Positions 36,452-50,600 are shown, counted from the first letter of the stretch. The stretch: DNA of 64,000 nucleotides from Beta vulgaris subsp. vulgaris (GCF_026745355.1 NC_079207.1:9279238-9343237); one strand, 5' to 3'. Notes: generated by a model not told the origin, from the letters alone. Numbers and translations are program-made.

Positions 36452-39400
36452 AGATTTCGGATATGTGGATGCCTTAACGTTCATTTCAAGACAATTTTAG
36501 GTTTCACGAAAACGTGTCAAGTAACGTTTTCGAGACAATGCAAATTGTGTCAAGTACCCGCGCAATGTTATAAGTCACGTCGGCACTCCTAAGAATGTTT
36601 CCGGAGAAAATTTGACCAGGCTTAGAGAAATAAAAAAGAGTTCCCAAAAACAGCCAAATTGAAGGTTATAATGCACGCTTTCGGACTTTTTCGAGGACCA
36701 AGATCCGAATGCCACAAGATTTCTTGTAGGGCCATGAGAGGTCACTGGAAAGGAGTCACGTGGCTTGGAACGAATATATGGATGCCTTTACGTTCATTTC
36801 GAGGCAATTTTAGGTTTCATGAGCAATGAATGAATGAGGTGTTTAGAGGCTTTTTAAGGCAACACTAATGGTGCCAAACACTCGCGCAACGTTACAAAAC
36901 ACGCCGGCCTTCCTAGAAATGTTTCGGCAGAAAATATGACCGGGCCCGAAAAAGTCCAAAAATGTTCCAAAAACAGCAAAAATAAAATGTTATAATACAC
37001 GTTTTCGGACTTTCCCTGGGTCCGAGCTTAGAATGCCACGTGATTCCTCCTAGGAAATGGTAGGTTATTGGAAAGGAGTCTTGTGCCTTAAAACGAATAT
37101 GCTGATGCTTTAACGTTCATTTCGAGTCAATTTTAGGTTTCATGAGAAATGAGCAAATGGGGTGTTTAGAGGCTTTTCGAGGCAACACTAATGGTGCCAA
37201 GCACCCGCGTAACGTTACAAGTCATTTTGGCTTTTCTAAGAACGCTTCGGGAGAAAATATGGCCAGGCTTGGAGAAGTCTAAAAATGTCACAAAAACAAC
37301 CAAAATAGATTATAATACACGCTTTCGGCCTTTCCCGGGGTCCGAGCTCCGAACGCCACAGGATTTCTCCTAGGGCCATGGGAGGTCATTGGAAAGGAGT
37401 CATGTGTATTGGAATGAATATGTGGATGCATTTACGTTCATTTCGAGGCAATTTTAGGTTTCACGAGATATGAACAAATGGGGTGTTTATAGGCTTTTCG
37501 AGGCAACACGAATGGTGCCAAGCACTCGCGCAACGTTACAAGTCACAGCGGACTTCCTAGGAACATTTCGGGAGAAAATATGACCAGGCCCGGAAAAGTC
37601 CAAAAATGTCCCCAAAACAGCCAAAATCGAAGGTCCGAGCTCGATTTTCCCAGGAGAAAATACACGCTTTCGGACTTTCCCAGGGTCTGAACTCAGAACG
37701 CTGCGGGATTCCACCTAGGGACATGGGAGGTTATTGGAAAGGAGTCATGTGGCTTGGAACGAATATGTGGATGCCTTAACATTCATTTCAAGACAATTTT
37801 AGGTTTCACGAGAAATGAACAAATGGTGTGTTCAGAGGCTTTTCGAGGTAACACTAATAATGCCAAGCACCTGCGTAACTTTACAAGTTGTTTCGGCTTT
37901 CCTAGGAACATTTCGGGAGAAAATATGGCCAGGCTCAGAAAAGCCTAAAAATGTCCCAAAAACAACCAAAATTGAAGGATAATACACGCTTTCGGACTTT
38001 TTCAAGGTCGAAGCTCCGAACGCCACGGGATGCCTCCTAGGGACATGGGAGGTCATTGAAATGGAGTCATGTGACTTGGAACGAATATGTGGATGCCTTT
38101 ACGTTCATTTCGAGGCAAAATTTTGAATTTCACGAGAAATGCACAAATGGGTGTTCAAAGGCTTTTCGAGGCAATGCAAATTGTGTCAAGCAGTCGCGCA
38201 ATGTTACAAGTCACGTCGGCACTCCTAAGAATGTTTCGAGAGAAAATAAGACCAGGTCCAGAGAAATCAAAAAATTTCCAAAAAACAGTCAAAATTGAAG
38301 GTTATAATATACGCTTTCGGACTTTCCCGGGGACCGAGCTCCGAATGCCACGGAATTTCTCCAAGGGTCGTGGGAAGTCATTAGAAATGAGTCACGTGGA
38401 TTGAAACGAATATGTGGATGTTTATGTTCATTTCGAGGCAGTTTTAGTTTTCACGAGAAATGAACAAATGGGTTGTTTAAAGACTTTTCGAGGAAACACT
38501 AACGGAGCCAAACGCCTGCACAACGTTACAAGTTTTTTAGGCTTTCCTAAGAACATTTCGGGAGAAAATATGGCCAGGGTCCGAGCTCCGAACGCCGCTA
38601 GATGCCTCCTAGGGACATGGGACTTGGGAAGTCATTGGAAAGGAGTCATGTGGCTTGGAACGAATATGTGGATGCCTTTACATTCATTTTGAGACAATTT
38701 GAGAAATGAACCAATGGGGGTGTTCAAAGGCTTTTCGAGGCAATGCAAATTGTGTCAAGCACCCGCGCAATATTACAAGTCACGTTGGCACTCCTAAAAA
38801 TGTTTCGGGAGAAAATATGACTAGGCTTAGAAAAAACAGCCAAAATTGAAGGTTATACGCTTTCGGACTTTTTCAGGGCCTGAGCTTTGAATAACACGGG
38901 ATAACTCCAAGATGCATGGGAGGTCATTGGAAAGGAGTCATCTGGCTTGGAAATAATATGTGGATGCTTCATGTTCATTTCGAGGCAGTTTTAGATTTCA
39001 CGAGAAATGAACAAATAAGTTGTTTAAAGATTTTTCCAGGCAACACTAATGGCGCCAAGCACCTGTGCAACGTTACAAGTCATTTCGACTTTCCTAGGAA
39101 TGTTTTGGGAGAAAATATGGCCAGGCTCGGAGAAGTCCAAAAATGTCCCAAAAACAACCAAAATTGAAGGTTATAATACACGCTTTCGAACATTCCCGAG
39201 GTCCAAACTCCGAACGCCGCGGGATGCCTCCTAGGGACATGGGAGGTCATTGGAAAGGAGTCATGTGTCTTGGAACGAATATGTGGATGCCTTATCGTTC
39301 ATTTCGAGGCAATTTTAGGTTTCATGAAAAATGAACAAATGGGGTGTTTAGAGGCTTTTCGAGGCAATGCAAATTGTGTCAAGTACCCGCGCAATGTTAC

Positions 39401-40559
39401 ATGTCACGTTGGCACTCCTAAGAATGTTTCGGGAGAAAATATGACCAGGCTCGAAAAAGTCCAAAAATGTCCCAAAAATAGCCAAAATCGAAGGTTATAA
39501 TACACGCTTTCGGACTTTCCCGGGGTCCGAGCTCCGAACGCCGCGGGACGCTTCCTAGGGATCTGGTAGAGCATTGGAAAGGAGTCATGTGTCTTGAAAC
39601 GAATATGTGGATTCCTTTACGTTCGGTTCGAGGCAATTTTGGGTTTCTCGAGAAATGAACAAATGGGGTGGTTAAAGGTTTTTCGAGGTAATGCAAATTG
39701 TGCCAAGCACCTACACAATGTTACAAGTCACGTTGACACTCCTACGAATGTTTTGAGGGAAAATGTGACCAGGCCCGGAGTAGTCAAAAAAATGTCCCAA
39801 AAACAACCAAAATTGAAGGTTATTTACTATACACGCTTTCGGACTTTCTCGGGGTCCGAGCTCCAAACGTCGCGAGATGCTTCCGGGGACATGGTAGAGC
39901 ATTGGAAAGGAGTCATGTGGCTTGGAACGAATGTGTGCATGTCTTTACGTTCATTTCGAGACAGTTTTAGGCTTCACGAGAAATGAATAAATGGGGTGGT
40001 TAAAGGTTTTTCGAGGCAATGCAAATTGTGCCAAGCACCCGCGCAACATTACAAGTCATATCGGCTTTCCTACGATTGTTTGGGGGAGAAAATATAACCA
40101 ATAGGCCCGGAGAAGTCCAAAAACGTCCCAAAAACTGCCAAATTTGAAGGTTATAATACACGCTTTCGAACTTTCCCGGTGTCCGAGCTCTGAAAGCCAC
40201 GGGATGCCTCCTTGGGGCATGGGAGGTCGTTGCAAAGGATTCATGTGGCTTGGAACGAATATGTGCGTGGATGCCTTTACGTTCATTTCGAGGCAATTTT
40301 GGATTTCACGAGATATGAACAAATGGGGTGTTCAGAGGCTTTTCGAGGCAATGCAACTTGTGCCAAGCACCCGTGCGGCATTCCAAGTCATGTCTGCACT
40401 TTTATATTTTTGCACTTGATTCAGATGAGCTGGAACTACTTCGTCTTCTTCGTTGGAGCCGAGATACACAAAACGGTGATGTAGGTTTCAACAAAAAAAA
40501 AACTTTTTTCATGATGATGGAAACGTTAATATTTTTTAATCCTTCAGTTGCGCGCTAGT

Positions 40560-40780
40560 CAAACAGGAACATCATTCTTTTCGAACCTGATAAATATACA
40601 AGGGACACCATTCTTTTTGAACCTCTTGTCACATACATCAATCGATCAGGAACGTCATTTTTTTCGAACCTGGAAGTTTTCCTTTTTTCTTCTTGATGAA
40701 AACGTCATTCTTTTCGAACTCATCAAATAAGTTAACAAAACGAAAACACCCTCTTTTTGAAACCCGTTATGTTTATGTGA
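40560..40780. repeat. Short tandem repeats with TTTCGAACCTG
   Basis: Four or five diverged copies of AACRTCATTCTTTTCGAACCT recur at roughly 50-60 bp spacing. There is no coding potential. It could be part of the retroelement whose primer-binding site lies at 40930. Confidence 0.55.
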
Positions 40781-40929
40781 TCCTCTCACCTCACAAACTC
40801 TTGTAAAGGTTTTTTTAATTGATCAATCTCTCCTATCACACTCTTATGGAGGGTTCTCTTTCTTTTTTCAATCATTTCGCATTTTGCATTTTACAAACTC
40901 TCATGATTAAGGTCCATAGAATCTCCCTA

Positions 40930-40942
40930 GGCTCTGATACCA
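40930..40942 (-). mobile_element. Retrotransposon primer-binding site remnant (initiator-Met tRNA type)
   Basis: The minus strand reads AACA|TGGTATCAGAGCC. TGGTATCAGAGC is the usual plant LTR-retrotransposon primer site complementary to initiator methionine tRNA, and it directly follows an LTR-type end (CA). An LTR would therefore start on the plus strand at TGTTAAATTTTTCTGG (40943). I could not fix the other LTR end or find gag or pol. Confidence 0.6.
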
Positions 40943-40999
40943 TGTTAAATTTTTCTGGCAACCAATACCAATATCAATATTGGTCACCCTTTTCTCAAT

Positions 41000-42798
41000 A
41001 ATCAATCACGTATATATTTTTACTAAACACTAACTCCTAAAATATACTTAATTCGTAAGAAAATAGATGTTACTCTTTCTAAATATTATTGAATCAACAT
41101 AGATGTTACACTTCCCTTTTAGGCAACAATCTGTCTCTATCTCTCTCCTATCACATGGGTCTTCTTTTTTCTTTCTCTCTATCTCTTTCCTCTTCAAAAA
41201 ATTTACCTAGAAAAGTGTGTTTTGAAAAGTCTAACATCAATTTTAAATGGAGGAAGTATCCAACTAGAATCCTGGTTGTATAATAGATGATATATATCTC
41301 CTATCTTATTAACTTTAATCATATATTTTACTACTAGACTTCTATTATAAGAATAACATCATTCTTCGTATATGATAATCTATCAACTAGGATAACTATA
41401 TTATCCTCAACAAATTATTTTTGATGTTCAGTTTATTGTACGTACTTGATGTTCATTTGTGTGTCAAATCTAACTTAATTGTGCATACAATAATCATTCT
41501 ACAACCGACCATCTACGTACTTTATTTGCTTGAATTTACCTCCCTTACCCTGTTTCATTCTCGTCACCTTCATAATCTATATGCATATATCTTCATTTTT
41601 CTTCAGACTTTCCTTCCTTTCAAATGTCTTGAAGCATTTAATTTGAAGGAATATGTGTATGCATTAATTAATCTCCCTCTAAATGCACCAAATATGATGT
41701 AAAATATGGATTTATTAACAGAAATAGATATGTTCAGGGAAGAGAAAATATAAATTTATTGCATATCGTATTGAAGTTGATGGTATAGGCCAAAAGAAGT
41801 AAAGTGAGAAGATAATAATGTAAAATTGATATTTATCATTTCAAAAATAGAAAAAAAATAGGTAAACTAAATAAATGACGACCTAAAAAAGAAAATGGAG
41901 AAACTAAAAAAAAATGGAGAGAATAATAACATAGTAAGGCGGAAACTTTGTGGATCTCCAACATCCTTCCTTCTTATGTTTATAAGATTGTGAGAGTACA
42001 ATGTTGTATTATCAATGGACTAGCTCAATAATTGTACGTATCAAGGTTTCTCATAGTCATATATATAGATCAATGGACTAGCTCAATAAGTATGGTTATC
42101 CTTGATTTCTTTTCCCAAAAGAGAACACCATTAGCAGCCAATCGATAAATGAGGCAGTGTTATTATCTGTGTTTGGGATCTATGAGCACATAAATGCAAA
42201 TCTAAAAATAAAATATTTGAGAAAATAGTTTAAATTTGGTACCCAAAGCTCATCTAAATGATATTAATTTGTATTAGTACCACTCTGTAGTTTTTATTGG
42301 TACCAATTCAAATAGATACGTATTTCATATCTACCACATATATGCTTGAAAAGAGAGTTCTACTACAAGATAACTTCAAAAGAGCATGACAATTATTTGA
42401 AAGTATATATCCTTAATATTTTGGTTGTATTGATTTGGTAGTTGGGAAACAAAAATATTACATATTTACATCAATAATGAAGCGGGAAAAACTGAGACCT
42501 CTCTAGTAATTATAGACCCGCAATAAGACACCCTCCAACATCGAGATGTAACAAAAAGTTCATAAATTAATTCCAACTCCATCTTAAAAAATACAACTCA
42601 CACTATATAAATTTGATCTTTTAAATTAATATTGATGAATGTTTAAAAAAACACATGGCTTTAAAATTACATTTGTAAAAAAGATTTCCGTTATTGAATC
42701 AAATTTTTATTATATAGAAAAGATATTTAAGAAAAATTTAGCAATAGAGTTTAAAAAGTATGTTCTTAAAGATTTAGAGTAATTAATTAATTAATTAC
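41000..42798. other. Gene-free AT-rich region
   Basis: Nothing recognised beyond the possible LTR that starts at 40943. The 93-residue frame at 41421-41702 is hydrophobic low-complexity without a known motif. Confidence 0.45.
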
Positions 42799-45542
42799 TC
42801 AATTTTGAATTTTGAGGGTGTCAAGGAAGCATATTTTCCCCTGACCAAAATCATTAGCACTAAGAAAATCCAAGAAATCCATGAAGCTACTTCCCTTGTA
42901 TGCCTTAGGATGATCCTCATCTACCAACTCAATAGCAGGCTCCATTTTCTCATACAACCCTAAACTATGGAGGCTAGCAATGGATATTCTAGTGTTGTGA
43001 GAATTAAGAATAGCCCTATGCACCACACCCTTGTACAAGCCATTGCTTAACACCTCAAAATGATCACCTATATGGACTTGCAGGGCACCATTAATGTGGG
43101 GAACGAGCTTCCATGAGCCGCCGTCGTCGTGCATGTCCTTAACTTGGAGGCCAGGAGAGCCCTGTAGAAGGATGGTTAAGCAGCTGTAATCCGAATGAGG
43201 AGGCAATCCGAGCGCAAGACTCGGTTGAGGACATGGTGGGTAACAGTTTGTGGCTATTACTTGCATTCCTTGTTTCACTTTCTCACCCAGATACTTGGGA
43301 CCTAAGCCAAGACTCTCAGTGATAGCTTCTGATAATTCTGTTGCTAGGTTTAGCACTTTTGAGGAATATGCTCCCATGTCTTCCCTGTATATATATCATG
43401 CCGGATATTAGTTAGGCATGTCAAGAACCAAATTAAAGATGATAGAGAACGTCTTGGATGTAACATGTTTTACGTGTAATAAAATTTGAAATGACAAAAA
43501 GACATCAATCAAAGAATACAGTAATGATGTGAAACAGCTGATAAGAATGATATATATGACACATATGACAAAATGAATTCAAACAAAACTGATATAACAT
43601 GAAATATATTAGAAATGGATATGAGATAAATGAGATCAAACTCAATTGAAATGACATGAAACAGATCAAAAATGGTATGAAATAAAAAAAAAAGTGAAAT
43701 GACACATCAAAAATGATGTGAAAACATAAGATAACAAAATAACATCAAACAGAACTTAAATAATATGGTATAATAGTTACACCTAAGTAGGGACGGTAAT
43801 GATCTAGTCATTGATGTTTTCTCTTTCGAGAGGATGAAGTTGTAGATAGTATATAGAAGCACCCGAATTTGGTCATTCTTTAGGTTCTGAAAAGAGCTTC
43901 TACCCTAAGAAGTAACAATAATATAAGCAAAAAGAAAGAATGAAACAGAATTAGTTTGGATTTTAATTGGTTTATCTCGAATTTATATTATATTCATAAA
44001 TTTCAGTGCATATGAAGGAGCATTTATGTGATATGCCTTGCATCTAAACGGCCGTTCCTTGTATTTTTTTGCTTCAATCTTGTGACAAAACCATGGGTCA
44101 CAGTCTCACAGATACCGCTCAAGTAGTAGAAAGTAGAGTCACAATGTCACATGCAACATTTCTCTATAGTCAATTATATTTATATATGATGTACTCATTG
44201 CTAGAAGTATAAGAAACAAATGCAATATGCATGCATCAATGCATTCATCACTTAATTAAATGAAGGCTAACCATGTGAGATTCTCTTCCATATCATACAC
44301 ATGTATGATACATATTAATCCGTCTATGTGTTTTCTATGATATTCAATATAGATGACATCCAATATAAATAATTTTAATATTTTTTTAAAAAAACATATA
44401 TTTAGATTGATATAAAAGTACCATGAATACAAATATATACCAAATTTTATATACCTACATATGTCTATATTTTTTTACTCTTCATTATGCGGTCATATAG
44501 TTTTGAGTATCGGAATACTAGATTCTAAGTTTGAAGAACACAAAATTAAAGGAGATGTAAGTAGAATAATTTGAAATTCAGCAATGTGGGATATGAAAAA
44601 TTCAAATAATATACCTGTAATTAGGTGGATTATGAGGCCAAGATTGATTCCAATCCTTGAAAGGATTTGAATAATGTTTAAGAAAAACCCTCCAAAATTG
44701 AATCTTATCAACACCTCCTTGATACTTGTCCCATACCTTACTGGTTTATGTACATCAGTCGACATGTACTTGGATTTCTCATTTTCAGGCAATAGGAAAA
44801 ACTCATTTGCAGCACCAAGTGCTTTGTCCATCACTCCCTGCTCTATGCCATGATTAACAACCTGTGCCACATTACATATACACTATCACATTGAGGGATT
44901 CAATTCACTTGCTAGCATACAATTAATTCTTCGATCATGTATATATACTTGAGATAATCATGCATAATAGCAATACTTTCGGCCCAAGATGCATAATCTT
45001 ATCTTGTTAGGAAACTATAGGTCCTATGTAAGGGGATCCTGACGCACAAAGAAACTTTAGTCAGTTTTAGACTGATAACTGGGAGCTTAAATTACATTGA
45101 GAAGAAAAACACCACAATACCTACCCCAACTTAAAAGGTGATGAAAATCGCGCCATTGAACTCTCACTTGATTCTCATGCATTATAATAATGAGCACTGA
45201 GCAAGCTAGTTATAGTATCCATTATGCTCAAGTTATCAGCAAATATATAGTGAGGCAGAATAATAATGAATGTTAGTTGGCACATAGATAAGACATAATG
45301 TTTACTTGGAAGAAACCGTAGCAGTGACAAGCTTGGCCAATACTTTGAACGACGACAGAGCGGTGAGTAGGGCCCATTCGCAATCCAGTGAGGTCAATGA
45401 CAGGAACCTGCTGAGCACTTGGTGAGTTCAAGCTTGGACGTTGACAAGGAGGAACTTCATAGCACTCTGGAACATGTGCCAATCTTTTCTCTTGTGCACT
45501 TTGTCCAGTGCTAAAACTTTTAGAATACTTGCCACTTTCCAT
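42799..45542 (-). pseudogene. 2-oxoglutarate/Fe(II) dioxygenase copy 2, frameshifted in exon 2
   Basis: Same gene structure and direction as copy 1: exons 45306-45542, 44615-44861 and 42799-43384, with borders at the same codons. Exon 3 keeps the whole catalytic part (LPPHSDYSCLTILLQ, VVHRAIL, RIS) and the same ending plus two extra residues. Exon 2 is 247 bp against 248 in copy 1. One base is missing near 44714-44716, directly after the codons for YGTSIK, and all downstream exon-2 sequence is read in the wrong frame. The rest of exon 2 still resembles copy 1 codon by codon in the shifted frame, so the lesion is young or is a sequencing error. If it is a real deletion the product lacks the entire catalytic domain. 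If it is an error this is a functional paralogue. Confidence 0.85.
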
Positions 45543-47677
45543 GTAGGATTAAGTAATAAGTATTAACAACATAAAATTTTGAAAAGGTGACGAATAAAGT
45601 TTAAAATTTTCAAACGCCAAAAAGATTTTGAAACGATAACGAATAAAGTTAAAAAATGTCAAACGCGAAAAAGATCTTAGAATAATATATGAACAAACGC
45701 GAAAAAAAAATCATAAGATGGATGGTGCGTGCTACATGAAGAGATTGGCAACCTTAATATAGGTGCTACCAGCCTACCAAGCTCATTCATGTATCCTGTA
45801 TGCATGCTTAATACAGTTAGCTACTAACAATTACCAATGTGCTCGCTTTGAATGGGCCATTGATTAGAGTATTATGCAAGTATACAGTAGTACATAATAG
45901 TTGACCTCATCTGTTCTGAGAGTGTGGGAATGTTGTATACTTGCATGTTAATGAATTTAGTACTCACAACTCACAACAACAGTAGAGGACAAAGTTTACC
46001 TTTAATTTCTAAGCCATATTTATTGACGCAGGGTCAAAATATTATAGTACCAACTACATAGTGGATAACAGCGTTAGTCGTTATGCACTTATGCTGATGC
46101 ACTTTATGCTCGTTGTTTACATTTCTACACTCCATTCAACCCATTTTCTGTGATCAGTGATTACCCATCTTGCAGAATTTCTGCGCTTAAAATCAGATGG
46201 ACATATACATTAACTGACAAAGCCTTTTTTTTGGTAACTTCTATTTTGTAGTTCAACAAAAGATACCGTAATTGGTGAATCATGGCTTACGTAGTTGCAT
46301 TATAATAATGCATATTAACATCTAATTGTTTGTTATGTCTCCTACTTTGACGTCAAATTTTACCATTATGATCGAATGTTATCCCTCAGCATGTCTTGAT
46401 ACATATTCTTAACTAGGTCACTACATTTATATTACGTATTTGGTATCTTATCACAATTCACAAGTCTACTACCAGTCAATGAGATTATGTGCGAATCCTT
46501 CTACTGCAAGTAATGTGTTATTCATATTAATTTCATCTACTCATCAATGTTAAACTTTTTACACACCACAACAATCATCAAATCAACATTGTGATAACCT
46601 GAGAACAATGCTCATCTGTTACTTTCTTATAATAGATTGTTGTATAGAAAAGAAATTATGGGTTTTTCCAATTTAAGCTTACAACCAAGTATTTACAATG
46701 TTTTCAGTGAGTACTTTATTTTATGTAATAATTAAACTGATCAATAACTTCTTTGTCGTTTATATATTTGATTAACATGTATAATTGAAATTTAGCTAAA
46801 AGAATTATAAGAATAGTGCATAACTTATTTTTGGATTTGTTAAGATTTAATCAATCTGATTTTTATTAATTTACGCACTTATTTGGACATAAAGTTTTAG
46901 CTAGGTACTCCTATAGTCCTATGTGGGTAATAAAGGGGTACAAAAAATATTGATTTATTGCATATTGTACTAAAGTTGATGTTGTGCGCCAAAAAGTTGA
47001 TCGCAAAAAATATTATGAAAGATCATAATATAAAATTGGTAGAATCATTCTGAAATCGGTAGCCGTAACTGAATTTATTTTTATTTTTTTAAAAGAGTAA
47101 CTGAACTTTTAAACAAAAGAAAAAAAGGAATACAGAGAAAGCAGGGTATGAGCATCAGAGTTAGCACTGACATTGAATTAATCCTCAACTTTTACACAAG
47201 ATCCAAGAGTAACGTAAAATTGAGTTCCAATTTCAGATTATGGACTCGAGAGAAATCAGGGTATGAGCATTCAAATTATAGAGCATTTACGTGACATATA
47301 AAAGTTGTAGTTGCAACTTGCAAATCATATGAAATCCACCAATTTGAACACCTCTCCTGCATCGATCTGTTGTAATTGAATGGTTGATACTGCGGATCTT
47401 TCTTGTTAAGATATAACAAATTACAGGTGAAAAAAGAATTACAAATTGAATGAATAATGTTGTAAACCTCCAAAATTTGACATACCCTACGTATATTAAT
47501 TATCTTCAGACTTTCAGGGAGGAAAGAGTCACTATCGTGCGACAAAACAGCAGGTCATAATTTACAGAACTACAGAATTAGCAGCACTTTCCTTTGATCT
47601 TCACGAGTGATCCGGAAATCTTTGGATTGTACACAACGTACGTGAAAGCAACTCGGTACTTCACGTCAAAATAGGAT
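45543..47677. other. Gene-free spacer
   Basis: I see no gene here. Frames are short and lack known motifs. It must contain the dioxygenase copy 2 promoter (minus strand, from 45543 upward) and the GT47 3' flank. Confidence 0.5.
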
Positions 47678-50600
47678 TCAGTACTTGATCACATGGTGCC
47701 GTAGCCAGAGCTCATACATAACCATATGGAAAGCGTCATACTTGATAGGAGGCGTATTCCACTGAAAATGTTTTTGGACCTAATACAAGATATAGAATGA
47801 TTTCAGCCCTTAGAAGATACTTATATCTATAGCAGCCTAATTAAGTTGATACTAAACCAATGATATCACAAAGGTCCACACAGTTTTCGCCTATATTTCT
47901 CCGGATTCAGGCACTTGTGCCAAACATGGGCAAGTGTCCATGTGTCCGATTCGGCTTTTAATGAAATCTTTTCAGTGATTTTGGCCTATGATGAATTTCT
48001 TCGGTGTCCTTACTCATTTCAGTCTCGAGCATCAGGCACACATACCTGAAGTAAACTGAAAAGTCTGGATAACATAGATTTTATCTAAAAATCAAGTGAG
48101 GGAGAGGAGATCATAAAACACCAAGGCTTTGTTTAGTTGGACGGAAAGGAAAATGTTTTCCATGAAACACATTTTCCAAAGGAACAAACAATAACTTACT
48201 TTTGTTTCTCCTTGCAAGAAAAGTTAGAGAGAAAAGGGAGTTTGAACTTGGAGAGGAGAGGACGGATAGGAAAGGAGAGGAGAAAGAGGAAGGTAAGGAA
48301 TACAGTGGAAAATGTGGCATTGTTTCCTTCTGGAAGGAAATTGCTTGTCATCCTTGGAAAAACTATTTTCCACCTTTTACAGAACATAATGGAAATTAAG
48401 AAAACTACTTTCCAAGAAAATGTATTTCTCTCAACCAAAACATTCCCAAAATTCCATTTATAATTCCACCATCACCACCCCTTCCCCCCTTAATTTGAAA
48501 TGTCAAGAATCATAAACAACAGAATTAACAAAGGAAGTCACAGGGAGTAGAGTCTAATGTATGACCCTAAAATCTTAAAACCTTACCTTGACCAGATTCA
48601 TATGCAGGCGTGCAAATTCTGTGTCTGGTATATCCTTAAGGATTTGCTTCAGCTGGTAGACGTCTCTCTCCCTCAGCACAACGGCAAATTTCCGCCAATC
48701 AAGGATGTCATTGAAAGGCAGATCATAGTAATCAGATAAAATCACTGCAGAAAGAAAAAACAAACTAACAAAAAGTTAAAACTTCTCAAGCGAGGTCTCT
48801 GCATAAGGTGCAGCCAGCAGTCGATTACTAGAAACTGTGATCTGTGAACAAAGATGTTATATACAGAAACTACATGAAATCATCAAGACCAAGCATCCAG
48901 GTTTCACTATTGTCCTATATATATTAAGTGAATGCAATCAAGATCAACCATCCCCAAGACTTCATATACAGTTACAGGACAAACAGCTTACCAGGAACGC
49001 AACCGTAATGGATAGAATCTGTAATACGAGCACTGTTAACTTGAGAGCCACCAGGGCATATGCAGAATTTGTTCCTGTAGAACCTCTTCTGATATACCAA
49101 AGGCCCAGTAGCCCTACTGATTCTGTTGTTTGAAATATCAAGTTCTGTGTCATTCTCCCATACTCTTGCCAAGATAACTCTAATCTTGGAGTTACGATGA
49201 CCAGCCCAAAATCCAAGAATTGTCCTGCATATTGTACTCTCTTAATTTCAGATAAACTATTCAATAATGACTCCAATAACAACAAAAGACCACTATAGAT
49301 CCTGCGATAGGCAGGATTTTCCAAGGCCCAAAATCATGCAATCATATCTGTAGCCAATGGCTCAAAAAATATGCAATCAGTCAATTTAGATGGAACCACA
49401 CAGAGTAGCAATCCAAAATAGTTTGACGTGACCTTTAGTCCTTCACTACATGCCTACACCTGGACAGAAAAAAGTCACTGACAAAGCAATATGAGAAACA
49501 TCAGATGCAGAATCCAGCAAGTACCCCTGCCACATCCCTTCTCCGTATTCACAAGCTGCTGTCTTCCTTTATATTCTTTATTTGCAACCAGTACTTGTTA
49601 AACTAGAATATATAGAATGGTTCTTTCCACTATTAATATATTTTCCTTGTTAAAAAGATACACTGAGTTCTAATATGAAGGAGCATAAAGAAAAAATAGA
49701 ATTTGCTGCATGCTAGCCATTAACAACCTATATTGAGGCCCATTTATGTATTGTGCATGTTGTCACACATTAGTAGTGAGGAGAGAAAATGATCACCTAA
49801 AAACCCAGGGACTTCAACACTTCAGCCTCCTATTGTCAAATAGTTTTGGGGTGGAACCTCATTTGGCCTAACAAGTGATCCAACTCTCCTCATTCAAGCG
49901 CATAGCTCAGGCCAATTTCATATCTCAAATTTAACAGTGTCAGAGCCAAAGTTGGCTTGTTTGACAGTCTGGACCTAAATTACTCAGCTAGATTCCAATT
50001 CGACCTGTATTGGAATTTGGATTTGAACACCAATAAGCATTGTTGTTGTTTACCTTTCTTGCTTAAGTTTGAAGTCATGTAAGAGGCCTTATTGATCCCC
50101 ACGTATGTATTTGTTCACATATAAGTTGTTCCACATTGGAAAAGAAGAGAGATAATACTACGGCATAAGCCTAAGGAGTCACTCTTCCACTTAGCAATTG
50201 GTTTAGAAATGGAAGCTCACTCGAAGTTATAAGTGGTCCAATACTCGTTCTCTTTTATGGGTGTACTATAAGTCTGGAATCCAGCCTCATCATCAATTCA
50301 TCATAACTTCACATAAAAAGATCTGAGCTCTATGTAAAATCACAGTATCAGTTCTACACTAAATTAACTCAACAAGACATGCTGTTTCTTCATGTATCAT
50401 GTTGTTCCATATCTGTTTAAATAACACTAAAGCATAAATTAAATCTCTACTAGCAAGTAGTAATTGAATATTTCCAGAATTCCCTCACACCAGCAAGTGC
50501 AAAACCCGCTGCAGTCTCATTTGTAATGAGCCAAAGCCTTGAGGACAAAAAATCGTTAATTTTTTTTTAAAAAAAAGCAGAGCTAGTCTTTTTATGTTAC

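Larger units (their letters stand above)
34764..40410 (+). repeat. Satellite array, about 17 monomers of about 322 bp
   Basis: A block visibly richer in G+C than its surroundings is built of head-to-tail monomers. The landmark TTTCACGAGAAATGAACAAA (with variants) recurs near 34771, 35092, 35413, 35737, 36501, 36813, 37135, 37456, 37801, 38126, 38446, 38699, 38993, 39317, 39642, 39969 and 40301. Other fixed parts are GCTTTTCGAGGCAA, TTTCGGGAGAAAATATG, GGTTATAATACACGC and GGACTTTCCCGGGGTCCGAG. Spacing is usually 320-326 bp; one monomer near 38446 is shortened. The many overlapping open frames (60-130 codons) are copies of the same satellite text and not genes. The array lies between the two dioxygenase copies and is interrupted by a MITE at 35806-36451. 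Confidence 0.95.

Noticed and set aside
34764..40410. CRISPR-like array
   Set aside because: Repeats are about 322 bp, head to tail, without short unique spacers, in a plant genome; this is satellite DNA.
34801..40484. Many overlapping open frames of 60-130 codons in the satellite
   Set aside because: They repeat the same text in each monomer in several frames and on both strands, with no domain; they follow from the higher G+C content and periodicity.
48137..48463. 108-residue plus-strand frame and its antisense partners
   Set aside because: Both strands are open because of the self-complementary MITE-like sequence in the GT47 intron; no domain.
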